Source: Streptomyces mangrovisoli (GTDB lineage Bacteria > Actinomycetota > Actinomycetes > Streptomycetales > Streptomycetaceae). From it: a stretch of 64,000 nt of DNA. The translations under genes were made by a program, and so were the position numbers. Below the pieces are notes generated by a model. The model did not search any database. It was not told where the DNA came from and was given only the letters and a program-made list of their open reading frames with translations. Below, one piece after another: positions 8,990 to 17,398 of the stretch; position 1 is the first letter of the stretch; each line of letters starts with the position of its first letter. The stretch covers positions 1 through 64,000 of the forward strand of contig NZ_LAVA02000002.1 in the NCBI RefSeq assembly GCF_000974985.2. Reading direction: 5' to 3'.

Positions 8990-9304
8990 TCAGGGGCAGG
9001 ACCGCTTGACGTTGTTCTCGGCGGTCACGCGGGCGCTCTCCGCCAGGTCGGCGAACTGGCCCGCGAGGGAGGCGATGACGTCGGGCTTCAGCCGGTAGTA
9101 GGTGAAGCGCCCGCAGGGCTCCGTCTCCACCACCCCCGCCTCGCGCAGCACCTTCAGATGGTTGGAGAGGTTCGTCTGTCTGGCCCCGGTCTCCTCGATG
9201 AGGTGCGTGGAACAGAGCGTCTCCTTGGCGAGCAGGGTGACGATCTGGAGGCGGAGCGGGTCGGCCAGAACCCGCAACAGATCAGTGTCGACTGACGTCA
9301 GCAT
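8990..9304 (-). CDS. arsR: Second ArsR-family regulator
   Basis: A 104-residue ArsR/SmtB winged-helix protein ('LLRVLADPLRLQIVTLL', recognition helix 'RQTNLSNHLKVLREAG', wing 'CGRFTYYRL'). It lacks the CxC of arsR1; its cysteines are C31 ('ETLCSTH'), C64 ('EPCGRF') and C103, so the inducer site would be of a different, independently evolved type. It starts ATG 9304 without a clear RBS. It probably forms an operon with the aqpS-like gene (69-base gap) and controls the divergent arsC through CTGAT boxes at 9309-9353. Confidence 0.85.
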   Translation of the reverse strand: MLTSVDTDLLRVLADPLRLQIVTLLAKETLCSTHLIEETGARQTNLSNHLKVLREAGVVETEPCGRFTYYRLKPDVIASLAGQFADLAESARVTAENNVKRSCP

Positions 9305-9308
9305 GGAC

Positions 9309-9353
9309 TGATAATCTCACATCACTCCTGGCTGATACCAGCTCGGGCTGATT
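9309..9353. promoter_or_regulatory. CTGAT-box cluster between arsR2 and arsC
   Basis: CTGATA at 9309-9314 and 9332-9337 and CTGATT at 9348-9353 form three direct repeats immediately upstream of arsR2 and ahead of the divergent arsC. Position and repetition suggest the binding sites of the second ArsR protein. Confidence 0.45.
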
Positions 9354-9482
9354 CCTGGGGTTCATGTCCCGGCCCTGCCGAAAACCCGTGCCCCGAACGG
9401 GTTCCCATGCCCGAAGGGGGTTCCCATGACCCCGTCCCCGCCCCCTGCTCTGCCTGATGAACGTCTCGCGAAGGAAGTACCG

Positions 9483-9902
9483 ATGTCCCCCAGCCCCCTC
9501 GCTTCCGTGCTGTTCGTCTGTGTCCACAACGCCGGGCGATCACAGATGGCCGCCGGCTTCCTCAACGACCTCGCGGGCGACCGGATCGAGGTCCGCTCCG
9601 CCGGCTCCGTCCCGGGCGACCAGGTCAACCCCGCCGCGGTCGAGGCCATGAAGGAAGTCGGCGTCGACATCTCCGCAGCCAAGCCGAAGGTGCTCACCAC
9701 GGAGGCCGTCCAGGCGTCCGACTACGTCATCACGATGGGCTGCGGCGACGCATGCCCGATCTTCCCCGGCAAGAAGTACCTCGACTGGGCCCTCGAAGAC
9801 CCCGCGGGCAAGGGGGTCGAGGCCGTACGTCCCATCCGCGACGAGATCAAGACCCACATCGAGGCCCTGATCGCCGAGATCGACGCGCAGCAGGAGGCGT
9901 GA
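9483..9902 (+). CDS. arsC: Arsenate reductase, low-molecular-weight phosphatase type
   Basis: A 139-residue cytosolic reductase of As(V) to As(III). The phosphatase loop 'CVHNAGRS' has nucleophile C13 and R19; 'GCGDAC' supplies C87 and C91 for the resolving disulfide relay, as in thioredoxin-coupled enzymes like pI258 ArsC; the 'EDP' aspartate (D106) is the general acid. Length is typical. ATG 9483 has AAGGAAG 7 bases upstream; an upstream in-frame start at 9426 lacks this. It is divergent from arsR2-aqpS, and its product arsenite is the presumed channel substrate. Confidence 0.92.
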   Translation: MSPSPLASVLFVCVHNAGRSQMAAGFLNDLAGDRIEVRSAGSVPGDQVNPAAVEAMKEVGVDISAAKPKVLTTEAVQASDYVITMGCGDACPIFPGKKYLDWALEDPAGKGVEAVRPIRDEIKTHIEALIAEIDAQQEA

Positions 9903-9970
9903 CCTCAGCGACCGACGACCCCACCCCGTCCGCGGAGTCATCGGCATCGCCTCCGGCCCCCATCGACACG

Positions 9971-11017
9971 TCAGTCCGGGCCGGTACCTGCCGCCCGGGC
10001 CCCCAGTTCATCGAGCCAGCCGACCACGTTGTCCCTGCGGGTACTACGGCCCCTGGCCGCATCGAGCGGGGTGCCCTCGGCGTACGCGGGCACCCAGTTC
10101 ACATCCGCGCCGAGCCCGAGAAGGTGCTCCGCGGCGCGTCGCTGCCCGGCGCAGCAGGCGTGCCAGAACGCCTGGGACACCTCCTCCTGGGTGGGATCGG
10201 CAGCGTCGATCAACTGCTGCAGGCGGTCGAGCATGCCCAGGGCGGCGGCGTGCCAGAGCTTGTCCACCCTCGCGCCGCGGGCGACAAGGAGGGCAGCGAC
10301 GTGCCAGCAGGCGTATCCGATGGCGTTGTCGAGAGGCGTACCCATGGAGCCGTCAGGTGCTTCAATGTCGGCGCCCGCGTCGATCAGAGCGGCGGCGACA
10401 TCGACGTCGTCGCTACTCGCCGCCCAGTGCAGCGGACTCTCGTCACCCGATTTCCGGAGATTGGGGTCGGCCCCCGCGGCCACGAGCAGCCGGACGATCT
10501 GCGGCCCGTTGGGAAAGTAGCCGGGCCAGTCGGCGACCACGTGGAGGGCGGTGCGGGTCTTGAAGGCGCCCCCGAGCGGCCTTGTGAGAAGGGCGGGTGC
10601 TTCGGCGGTGATGCGCTGTACCGCGTCCGTGTCGCCCGCACGGATGGCGGAGACCAACGCGGCCACAAGGTCGTGTTCAGGCGTATCCATGTCGACACCC
10701 CCCTGGCCGGCTTGCGCCGCGACGGCCTGCAGCGCCTCCTGCAGATCCACGACGCTCGGGGCTCCGTCCACCCGTCCGTCCGCATCCCGGTACAGGCGGC
10801 ACGACAACGAGGCCGCAGCACCAGGCACGGCGAAGGGGTCCACCCCCTCGATCAGAACGGTGGGCGAGCCGGCCATCCCCAGGCGGGTCGCCTGCTCCTG
10901 ATCGGCGATCTCCACCCGTTCCACCGTCGCGCTGCGGCCGTCGAGAGCGCGGGCGATCCGTTCCTCGACCAATGGGGCGTGGGGGCAGTCGGGCACAGTC
11001 AGCACCGTGATGCGCAT
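9971..11017 (-). CDS. Thioredoxin-like domain fused to ankyrin repeats
   Basis: A 348-residue fusion. Residues 1-95 resemble the small thioredoxin-fold proteins found near alkylmercury lyase and metal-resistance genes: beta-alpha start 'MRITVLTVPDCPHAPLVEER' (single C11, no CxxC) and cis-proline-like 'GSPTVLIEGVDPF'. Residues ~110-340 contain ankyrin repeats ('TALHVVADWPGYF...IVRLLVAAGADPNLR', 'SPLHWAASSDDVDVAAALIDAGADI', 'TPLDNAIGYACWHVAALLVARGARV'). GGGAGG precedes ATG 11017. The C-terminal half begins with its own Met (GVDMDTPEHD), so it may derive from fusion of two adjacent genes. It lies convergent to arsC; a thiol role in arsenic handling is only an inference. Confidence 0.7.
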   Translation of the reverse strand: MRITVLTVPDCPHAPLVEERIARALDGRSATVERVEIADQEQATRLGMAGSPTVLIEGVDPFAVPGAAASLSCRLYRDADGRVDGAPSVVDLQEALQAVAAQAGQGGVDMDTPEHDLVAALVSAIRAGDTDAVQRITAEAPALLTRPLGGAFKTRTALHVVADWPGYFPNGPQIVRLLVAAGADPNLRKSGDESPLHWAASSDDVDVAAALIDAGADIEAPDGSMGTPLDNAIGYACWHVAALLVARGARVDKLWHAAALGMLDRLQQLIDAADPTQEEVSQAFWHACCAGQRRAAEHLLGLGADVNWVPAYAEGTPLDAARGRSTRRDNVVGWLDELGARAAGTGPD

Positions 11018-11131
11018 GGCATCGTCCTCCCGGCTCAGAACGTCTCTACCCGACCGTAGACGCTCAGCGCGTCTCGCCCAGCCGCCGCTCTGTCACTCCT
11101 CGGGAGCCACGACGACCACAGGTGAGTGCCG

Positions 11132-11464
11132 CTACCTGGTTCGCACGCTTCCCTGCAGCGGCGGTCCCGGGGCCTGAAGATGCTCAGCCCCGTGGCGGGA
11201 GCAGAACTGAAACCCCGAGAGCTTGCCGATGTCGTGCAGCCCGGCACACAAACCGACGACTCCCCGCGCCTTGTCCGGGTCGTCGGCAAGTCCCATCCCC
11301 TTGGCGATGCTCAACCGCTGATTGTCCGACAGGTACACATCCCACAGATGCAGCGCCATGGCAGCCGTATCAAGGAGGTGCCTGACCAGCGGATACGGAG
11401 GCAACGCCGGATCCAGCCCTCGCACCTTCGCCCAGACGGACTCGTCCGGCCCCTCACTGATCAC
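11132..11464 (-). pseudogene. cas3: Truncated cas3 (HD-domain N-terminus, type I-E)
   Basis: The frame reads like the start of a type I-E Cas3: 'ESVWAKVRGLD', then the HD-nuclease motifs 'PLVRHLLDTAAMALHLWD' and 'GLCAGLHDIGKLSGFQ'. Directly after HDIGK the similarity ends and the frame stops at 11132; the rest of the HD domain and the whole SF2 helicase (several hundred codons) are missing. The gene points away from the adjacent array. No cse1, cse2, cas7, cas5, cas6, cas1 or cas2 is present in the window. The start is uncertain (GTG 11464 or ATG 11563). Confidence 0.8.
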
Positions 11465-11587
11465 TCCCGACACCGCCGCCGCCCTCCGTAAGCCCGACCG
11501 TGCCGCAGATCCAAACACACGCCACTGACAGCAGACCCGAAGAGCAGGACCGGATACATTCATGGCATGCGATGTGCACGTCTGCAC

Positions 11588-11649
11588 GCCCGAACCACAA
11601 CGTCAGCAAAGAGAATGCAAAGCCACTTTTAACGCGCTGGTCAGGAAGT
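11588..11649 (+). promoter_or_regulatory. CRISPR leader
   Basis: The bases just before the first repeat are clearly richer in A and T than the surroundings (GCAAAGAGAATGCAAAGCC, then TTTTAA near 11630). Together with the decay of repeats at the other end, this marks the leader side, with transcription on the plus strand. Confidence 0.6.
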
Positions 11650-11922
11650 GTCCTCCCCACCTGCGTGGGGGTGTTCCGGTCAGGCCGGTGACGGCGCTCG
11701 CGATTTCGTGGTCCTCCCCACCTGCGTGGGGGTGTTCCGCTTCTTCCTCACCGCCTCGAGCTTCGGCGCCAGTCCTCCCCACCTGCGTCGGGGTGTTCCG
11801 TGTTCTCGCATCTGCCGATCCGCACTGACGACGTCCTCCCCACTTGCGTGGGGGTGTTCCGCCGACTGTTGATCGAGGATCACGAGGCCGCACGTCCTCC
11901 CCACCCGCGTGGGGGTGTTCCG
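11650..11922 (+). CRISPR. Orphan type I-E CRISPR array: 5 repeats, 4 spacers
   Basis: Five 29-bp repeats start at 11650, 11711, 11772, 11833 and 11894, giving an exact 61-bp period with four 32-bp spacers (11679-11710, 11740-11771, 11801-11832, 11862-11893). The repeat begins GTCCTCCCCACC and ends with the 8-base handle GTGTTCCG, the actinobacterial I-E type; CCCCAC and GTGGGG form the crRNA hairpin. Repeats 1 and 2 are identical. Repeat 3 has a G-to-C change inside the stem; repeats 4 and 5 each have one loop change. Degeneracy at the 3' end marks the oldest part. Only a broken cas3 lies beside it. Confidence 0.97.
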
Positions 11923-12394
11923 CCCCGGGGTCGCAGGCCCGCGCCCCCGAGGCGGCGGCCTCTGCCCGACCTGGCCTGACCGACCACCGGCTCCGCCTCT
12001 CGCCGCGCGGCGGACGACATGCCTGGGTGGAGAAGGGGACCGGGCCGCCGATGGTGTGGGCCTGCGTTCGGCGACGACCGCCCACCCGGTACGTCCCCAG
12101 CGGGCGGCGCCGACTGGCCGGGACGATCCGGCCGCTGAAGCGCCGACAGTGACCGCCCAGTGCGCGACGAAGGCAGCACTCCGGTCGGTCCTGCACTCTG
12201 TTCCTCGGGCCAGCCCCGGAGCCGCCCTACTCCCGGGAGCCGCTCGCGTACAGCGCCGCGGCTTCCCTGATCCGGAGGCGTCAACACCGCGGCAGAACAG
12301 AGGAGGCGGGCGCCGCGTCCTGGACGCTCCGAAGGCCGTCGGCGGACGGGGCCGCTCCCCGCGTACCTCCCCGCCCTGTGCGCGTGCCGACCGT
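11923..12394. other. No gene seen downstream of the CRISPR array
   Basis: About 470 bases with high GC and several open but unconvincing frames, all rich in Arg and Pro and without RBS or family motifs. I see no gene, repeat or terminator I can support here. Confidence 0.5.
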
Positions 12395-12607
12395 TCACCA
12401 CGCCGTGAGCGCGAACGTCAGCAGGGCCAACGCCAAGGTGACACTGGCCGCGAAGGCCGCCGCACCGCGCAACAGCGCGGCAGCGTACGTGGCTCCGTCG
12501 ATGCGGGCGAGGACGCCGGCCGCCGCTCCCACGAGGATGCAGAAGAGCGTGACGACGGCCAGGAGCAGGACGAGGACCATCAGGTGGACGGACGAGGTGT
12601 TGTTCAT
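12395..12607 (-). CDS. 70-residue two-helix membrane protein
   Basis: A small protein starting MNNTSSVHLMVLVLLL, with two strongly hydrophobic segments (about residues 8-30 and 44-68) and a short polar loop between them. GGGGAG lies 6 bases before ATG 12607. It is divergent from the NACHT gene at 12732, separated by a 124-base region rich in T on one strand (GGTGTTTTCGTGTTCGC). The family is not recognised; its position beside an NLR gene might mean a partner or only a neighbour. Confidence 0.55.
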   Translation of the reverse strand: MNNTSSVHLMVLVLLLAVVTLFCILVGAAAGVLARIDGATYAAALLRGAAAFAASVTLALALLTFALTAW

Positions 12608-12731
12608 CGGTTTCTCCCCGGGCGGGTCTGCGACGGTGTCTCCGGGAAATTTCGGTGTTTTCGTGTTCGCAGGGGTTCGGAGCGAACGAAGATGAACGAA
12701 GACGGTCGCCCGGGGGACGGAGCAGCAGGAC

Positions 12732-15650
12732 ATGGGGGACGCGCACCAGGACCCGTTGGTTGAGCTCGCGCGGCGGTTGCGCACCCTCAAGGCGCAACGC
12801 GGGCTCCAGATGGGCGGGTTGCAGCAGCGGACCGGGCTGGGCCGGACGACGGTCAGCCAGGCGTTGAACGGTCATGTACTGCCTTCCGAGGCCACGTTGG
12901 TGGCCCTGGCGAGGGCGCTGGGCGCGGATGCGGAGCCGTTGCTGGCGTTGCGCCGGGCCGCCGCACCCCCACCGCAGGCCCACGAACTCCTTCCCCAGGC
13001 GGCTCGCCGATCACGGCGGTCGGCCGTCCAGCCGTCGTTCGAGGAGCGCTACCTCGACTACGTGGCGCAGCGGTATCGCCGGCTGACCGTGGTGGGACTG
13101 GATCTGAGCCGGCCGGAACGCGGCCACTGGCCGCTGGACGCCGCCTATTTGAGTCTGGAGCTGGCCGAGCGCGCGGCCGGCCGTCCCGCCGGCGGCGAAG
13201 ACCCGGACGAACGCCCGTCGATCGTCGTCAAGCGGGCGGAGAGCGCGCTGGCGGGCTGCCGGCGGGTGCTGCTGAGGGGGCTCGCCGGGTGCGGCAAGAC
13301 CACGCTCCTGCAGTGGCTGGCCGTCGCCGCGGCACGCGGCCGGCTGCCCGAGGAACTGACGCACTGGCGGGGGCGGATCCCCTTCGTCCTGCCCCTGCGG
13401 ACGCTGGTGCGACGCGGCCCCCTTCCGGAACCGCACGACTTCCTCTCCGCGGTCGGGTCCCCGCTGGCCGCCTCACAGCCCGCGGGCTGGGCCGACGAGG
13501 TACTCGCCGGGGGCGAGGCACTCATCCTGGTCGACGGCATCGACGAGGTGCCCCAGGAACATCGCGGCGCCACGCGGGACTGGCTCGAACAACTCATGGC
13601 CGCATACGGGGACGCACATTTCGTGGTCACCACGCGGCCCTCGGCCGTTCCCGAGGGCTGGCTGGCCGCATCACGCTTCACCGAACTGTCGGTGCGGCCC
13701 ATGGGCGCCCCCGACATCGCGGTCTTCGTCGGCCGATGGCACACCGCCGCCAGGCGCACCGCGGCAGCCGACGCGGAACGCTCACAGTTGTACGACCTCG
13801 AAGCAGACCTGCAGATGACCGTGCGAGAACAGCGTGACCTGGCCCAGCTGTCCCGCACACCCCTGATGTGCGCGCTGATCTGCGCACTGCACCGGGACCG
13901 GCGCGGCCACCTGCCGCACAGCCGCACCGAACTCTACGAGGCGGCACTGTCGATGCTCCTCGTCCGCCGCGACCTCGAACGCAGCATCGACGTACCCGAG
14001 GGCATCCGGCTCACCGAACAGCAGAGCGTCAAGCTGCTGCAGCGACTGGCCTACTGGCTCATCCGCAACCGCCAGACCGAGATGGACCGGGCGACCGCGC
14101 AGGCCCTGGTCGACGACGCACTGCCCGCCATGCAGACCGTGGCCGAACAGGGCAGCGCCGACCAGGTCCTGACGCACCTGGTCGGCCGCAGCGGGCTCCT
14201 GCGCCAGCCCACCATGGACACCATCGACTTCGTCCACCGCACCTTCCAGGACTACCTCGGGGCCAAGGCCGCCATCGAAGCGCACGACTTCCCGCTGCTG
14301 GTCAACAACGCCCACGACGACCAGTGGGAGGACGTCGTGCGCATGGCCGTCGCCCACGCCCGGCCGGCCGAGAGCGCCGACCTCCTGCGCCGCCTCGTCC
14401 GACGCGGCGACGCCGAGGACGGGCACAGGAGCAGACTCCACCTCCTGGCCGCCGCCAGCCTGCAGTACGCCACCGAGATCGAACCCGACGCCCGCCACTT
14501 GGTCGAACAACGTGCCCAAGTCCTGATGCCTCCCCGTTCCAGCGAGGAGGCCGTGGAACTGGCCGCCCTCGGGCCGGGCGTCCTCGATCTCCTGCCCGGG
14601 CCGGAGCATCTGGAAGGCGACGAAGTGGGCCCGGTCGTCACGACTGCGGCTGCCATCGGCGGCGACCACGCGTACGCGTTCCTCCGCCGCTTCGCCCAGT
14701 TGATGCCCGCCGACGCGCCGACCGGGGACCTGGTCGAGGGCTGGTCGCACTTCGACGCCGACGAGTACGCCCGCGACATCCTGCTCCCCCGCATGGACCA
14801 TGCCGACCTGACCCTGACGGTCCACACCGAGGAACAACGCCACGCGCTACGGCTCCTGAAACCCGTCACCGGCATCATCTATCAAGAAGCGTTCACGGCG
14901 GGCGAGATCACCGAGCACCTCTCGGCCGAGCACACGCGCACACTCCAGATCTACGAGGGCCGACGGCTCGACGGGCTGCGATTCACCCGTGAACTGTCCG
15001 CCTTGAGGGAACTCACCCTTGCGGGCTGCACCGAACTCAGGCACCTCGAAGAACTTGCGGGGCTTCCGCTGTCGGCGTTGAGCCTTGTGAGCCTGCCGGA
15101 CGGGTTCTCCTTCGACGCGCTGGGCTCGCTGCCCGGCCTCGACGGGCTGTCGCTCTACACGTCCCTGCCCTGGGAAAGCCTCACCGAGCTCCCGGCACCC
15201 AAGAGCCTCACTTCACTGTCCCTGAGCGGCCGGACCGGCACCCGCCTGACAGGCGTCTCACAGTGGCAGCAGCTGCAAGTGCTGGTCATCAACGCCGCCC
15301 CCGACGAAGGGGAATGGCAGGAGACCGCCGCACTCCCCCATCTCACGGAACTCTATCTGTCGGAGTACGACCTCGACCGCGCCGTTCCCCTGCCCAGCGT
15401 CACCTACCTCCGGCTCGTACCCTCCTCCCACCCCCAACTGGACCTGGTACCTGACCTCTTCCCCCACCTCGAACGTCTCTTCATCAACTGCCGCGACACA
15501 CAGGAGGACATCACCGACATCACCCCCCTGAGCCGGATCGAGGGACTCGAGACCATCACCGTCAGCTACGCACGCGCCGTCACCGGCCTGGAACACTTCC
15601 CCCCGGACACCGTCGACCGGTACCCACGACCACGGACAACGGACTCCTGA
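12732..15650 (+). CDS. HTH-NACHT-LRR protein (bacterial NLR)
   Basis: A 972-residue STAND NTPase. Residues 8-75 are an XRE-type helix-turn-helix ('LQQRTGLGRTTVSQALNG'). The NACHT ATPase follows: Walker A 'GLAGCGKTT' (G183...K189-T190), Walker B 'LILVDGIDEV' (D268, D271, E272), sensor 'FVVTTRPSA' near 297, and 'FVHRTFQDYLGAK' at the end of the helical arm near residue 500. The C-terminal ~230 residues are leucine-rich repeats ('LRELTLAGCTELRHLEEL', 'LTSLSLSGRTG', 'LTELYLSEYD'). This is the architecture of bacterial NACHT antiphage sensors; the HTH as the N-terminal module suggests a DNA-binding or regulatory output instead of a known killing domain. It stands in a conflict region between the CRISPR relic and a second NACHT gene. 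Confidence 0.88.
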   Translation: MGDAHQDPLVELARRLRTLKAQRGLQMGGLQQRTGLGRTTVSQALNGHVLPSEATLVALARALGADAEPLLALRRAAAPPPQAHELLPQAARRSRRSAVQPSFEERYLDYVAQRYRRLTVVGLDLSRPERGHWPLDAAYLSLELAERAAGRPAGGEDPDERPSIVVKRAESALAGCRRVLLRGLAGCGKTTLLQWLAVAAARGRLPEELTHWRGRIPFVLPLRTLVRRGPLPEPHDFLSAVGSPLAASQPAGWADEVLAGGEALILVDGIDEVPQEHRGATRDWLEQLMAAYGDAHFVVTTRPSAVPEGWLAASRFTELSVRPMGAPDIAVFVGRWHTAARRTAAADAERSQLYDLEADLQMTVREQRDLAQLSRTPLMCALICALHRDRRGHLPHSRTELYEAALSMLLVRRDLERSIDVPEGIRLTEQQSVKLLQRLAYWLIRNRQTEMDRATAQALVDDALPAMQTVAEQGSADQVLTHLVGRSGLLRQPTMDTIDFVHRTFQDYLGAKAAIEAHDFPLLVNNAHDDQWEDVVRMAVAHARPAESADLLRRLVRRGDAEDGHRSRLHLLAAASLQYATEIEPDARHLVEQRAQVLMPPRSSEEAVELAALGPGVLDLLPGPEHLEGDEVGPVVTTAAAIGGDHAYAFLRRFAQLMPADAPTGDLVEGWSHFDADEYARDILLPRMDHADLTLTVHTEEQRHALRLLKPVTGIIYQEAFTAGEITEHLSAEHTRTLQIYEGRRLDGLRFTRELSALRELTLAGCTELRHLEELAGLPLSALSLVSLPDGFSFDALGSLPGLDGLSLYTSLPWESLTELPAPKSLTSLSLSGRTGTRLTGVSQWQQLQVLVINAAPDEGEWQETAALPHLTELYLSEYDLDRAVPLPSVTYLRLVPSSHPQLDLVPDLFPHLERLFINCRDTQEDITDITPLSRIEGLETITVSYARAVTGLEHFPPDTVDRYPRPRTTDS

Positions 15651-15693
15651 ACCACCCTTCCGCGCTCAGGCGAAACGCACGCGGGCCCGGTGC

Positions 15694-15990
15694 ATGCTCT
15701 TGAGGCACCTGCCCGCCGCCGTACGGCTCTCGGCGGTCATCCAGCCGGACACCAGGGTCGTCCGGCTCGAACATGACGGCACCCGGGTCACGGCCGTGCA
15801 CGCCCGGCGCGGCGACGAACGGCTGCGCGACCTCCCGCAGACGGTGTTCCTGACGGGGGGCCCGATCGGCGGAACGCTGCTTCTTTGGCATCGGCGGTCG
15901 CGGCCCAGGGCGGTCGAACTGCTGCCGCCCGCAGCCACCAGCCTCACGACCGCCGCGCAGGCGACCGATTTCGCGCTGCTCCGAGCTCGG
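15694..15990 (+). pseudogene. Fragment resembling a GMC-type oxidoreductase
   Basis: About 65 residues ('LSAVIQPDTRVVRLEHDGTR', 'VTAVHARRGDE', 'VFLTGGPIGGTLLL') resemble the FAD-domain segment of GMC/choline-dehydrogenase-like enzymes, where a beta strand is followed by 'VVLTAGAIGSPxLLL'. Neither the FAD-binding N-terminus nor the catalytic C-terminus is present and the frame decays before the cupin gene. Probably a relic. Confidence 0.4.
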
Positions 15991-16050
15991 TTTCACCCTG
16001 AAGGACCTTCCAGCGGGTCAGGGCGCGCGATCCGTGGTCTCGTCTCAACT

Positions 16051-16428
16051 ATGCCCAAGGTCTCCAAGCTCACTGCATCCCGGGTACAGCAGTTCGGTCC
16101 GGTGACCGACCGGCGCGAGGACATGGACGGTTACACGGTCGAGTTCGTGTCTTTCGCCGCGGACGCCGACCTCGATGGCCCGCTCCAGGCCCTGCCCGGG
16201 GGCCAGTGCCCCTGCCCTCACTGGGGCTACGTCTTTGCCGGACACGTGCGCTTCGTCTTCGACGACCACGAGGAGGTGTACGAGACCGGCGATGCGTTCT
16301 ACACCCCGCCTGGTCACCGGCCCTACGTCGACGCCGGCACCGAACTCCTGCAATTCAGCCCGACCGAACAGCTCGCCGAACTTGAGCAGGCCATCGCGAA
16401 GTGGATGAGCCAGCAGCAAGACGGCTGA
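16051..16428 (+). CDS. Single-domain cupin protein
   Basis: A 125-residue cupin. The two cupin motifs are seen as 'CPHWGYVFAGHVRFVF' (H in the HxG-like position) and 'ETGDAFYTPPGHRPYVDAG' (the G-D-x-F-x-x-P-P-G-H element, about residues 82-97), then the FSP strand. Metal-binding possible but substrate unknown; such proteins are often annotated as cupin or DUF without role. ATG 16051 (MPKVSKLT) is used because the frame upstream belongs to the GMC relic. No clear RBS. It stands between the two NACHT genes. Confidence 0.7.
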   Translation: MPKVSKLTASRVQQFGPVTDRREDMDGYTVEFVSFAADADLDGPLQALPGGQCPCPHWGYVFAGHVRFVFDDHEEVYETGDAFYTPPGHRPYVDAGTELLQFSPTEQLAELEQAIAKWMSQQQDG

Positions 16429-17398
16429 GGAATCGGTGCGGGCGCTGCTGCCGCCTGGGCTTGACCCCGCCAAGGCGGCGGGACTCGGTGCCGGTCTCCG
16501 CGATGGCGACCTTGACGTGCCGGGCCCCGGCGACGTCCACCTCGTCGCCCAGCCGGGCTCAGCTCCTCCAGCCCATCCACCCGGATCGGCCGCGGCGGCG
16601 GCCCTGCCAGGCTCGCTGACCGCGTCGCCTGCACAGCCGTGACGGACGCGGCTGAACCAGGAGCACCGAAGCTTCGGCGCCACCGAGCCGCGAACGCCGG
16701 TTCCAAAAGACGTGTACCCGCACTCCGCGGGCCGCACGTCGGTCGCGCCTCCGCCCAACTCCGTTCGCCACTCGCGCGGAAGAGGCTCAGCGACACGCAA
16801 TCGGTCGTCCAACCCGTGGACGTGTCCGCGGCCGCAGCAGCTCGGCGCCGATTGTGCCAGCCGCCCGTCTGACCGACCTCGCCCTGCCCGGCGCCCAGCC
16901 ACTCGTCGGTGCCGGGTATCCGGCGGATCTCCGTCAGCCCCAGCGACTCCTTCGAGTCCTTCCGCGCACGGTCGACACGTGGAGGCGGCCCCCTTCGATC
17001 TTCAGGCACCGGCCGTCGCCGGAGGAACCGGTTCCGTTCGAGGAAGGGTCCCGCGTCGTCCTGGGCCGTCCGTATCCGCCCGGCGCACACGCCGAGTACG
17101 GGCGGGGGTTCGACCCACGTGGAGCCGTCCCAGCGCGGCTGGAGGAACTCGTCGTCGGGTTCCTCCTCGCCGGGGCCTGCCACCGCCAGGCCGGACGCGC
17201 CATGCGGCAGCCGGGGCGCGGTCCTGCGGGTGCCGTCCAGGTGCTGGACCCTGCCGCTCCGCAGGGCCTTCTCGGAAGTGGGGTACGGGGGCCGGCGTCC
17301 TGGGCAGTTTTCAAGCCGGGCGTGATTTCCGGGAACGACTGTGCCGCGACGGTGTCGGAGGGACGATTGACACCGACGGGGCGCGGGGGTGGGGACGC
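16429..17398. other. 970-base gap before the NACHT fusion gene
   Basis: No supported gene. Long open frames exist on both strands, but they are Arg/Pro/Ser-rich and lack recognisable starts. A minus-strand frame at about 16920-17250 ('DEFLQPRWDGSTWVEPPP', 'ESLGLTEIRRIPGTDEWLG') has a more protein-like composition and might be a decayed gene, but I cannot name it. Confidence 0.4.

Noticed and set aside
9752..11059. A 435-codon plus-strand frame across the end of arsC and the thioredoxin-ankyrin gene
   Set aside because: Shadow of the ankyrin gene; no RBS or motif, while the minus frame has clear ankyrin repeats.
11603..12196. Minus-strand frame through the CRISPR array with repeated 'TPTQVGRT'-like peptides
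   Set aside because: The peptide repeat is just the translation of the CRISPR repeats.
15694..16428. Treating the GMC-like fragment and cupin as one 244-residue protein
   Set aside because: The two parts share a frame but belong to unrelated families; the cupin has its own ATG and normal length.
16712..17398. Upstream extension of the NACHT fusion ORF (1383 codons from 16712)
   Set aside because: The extra ~229 residues are Arg/Ser/Pro-rich with no domain, and a sensible start with GGGGA exists at 17399.
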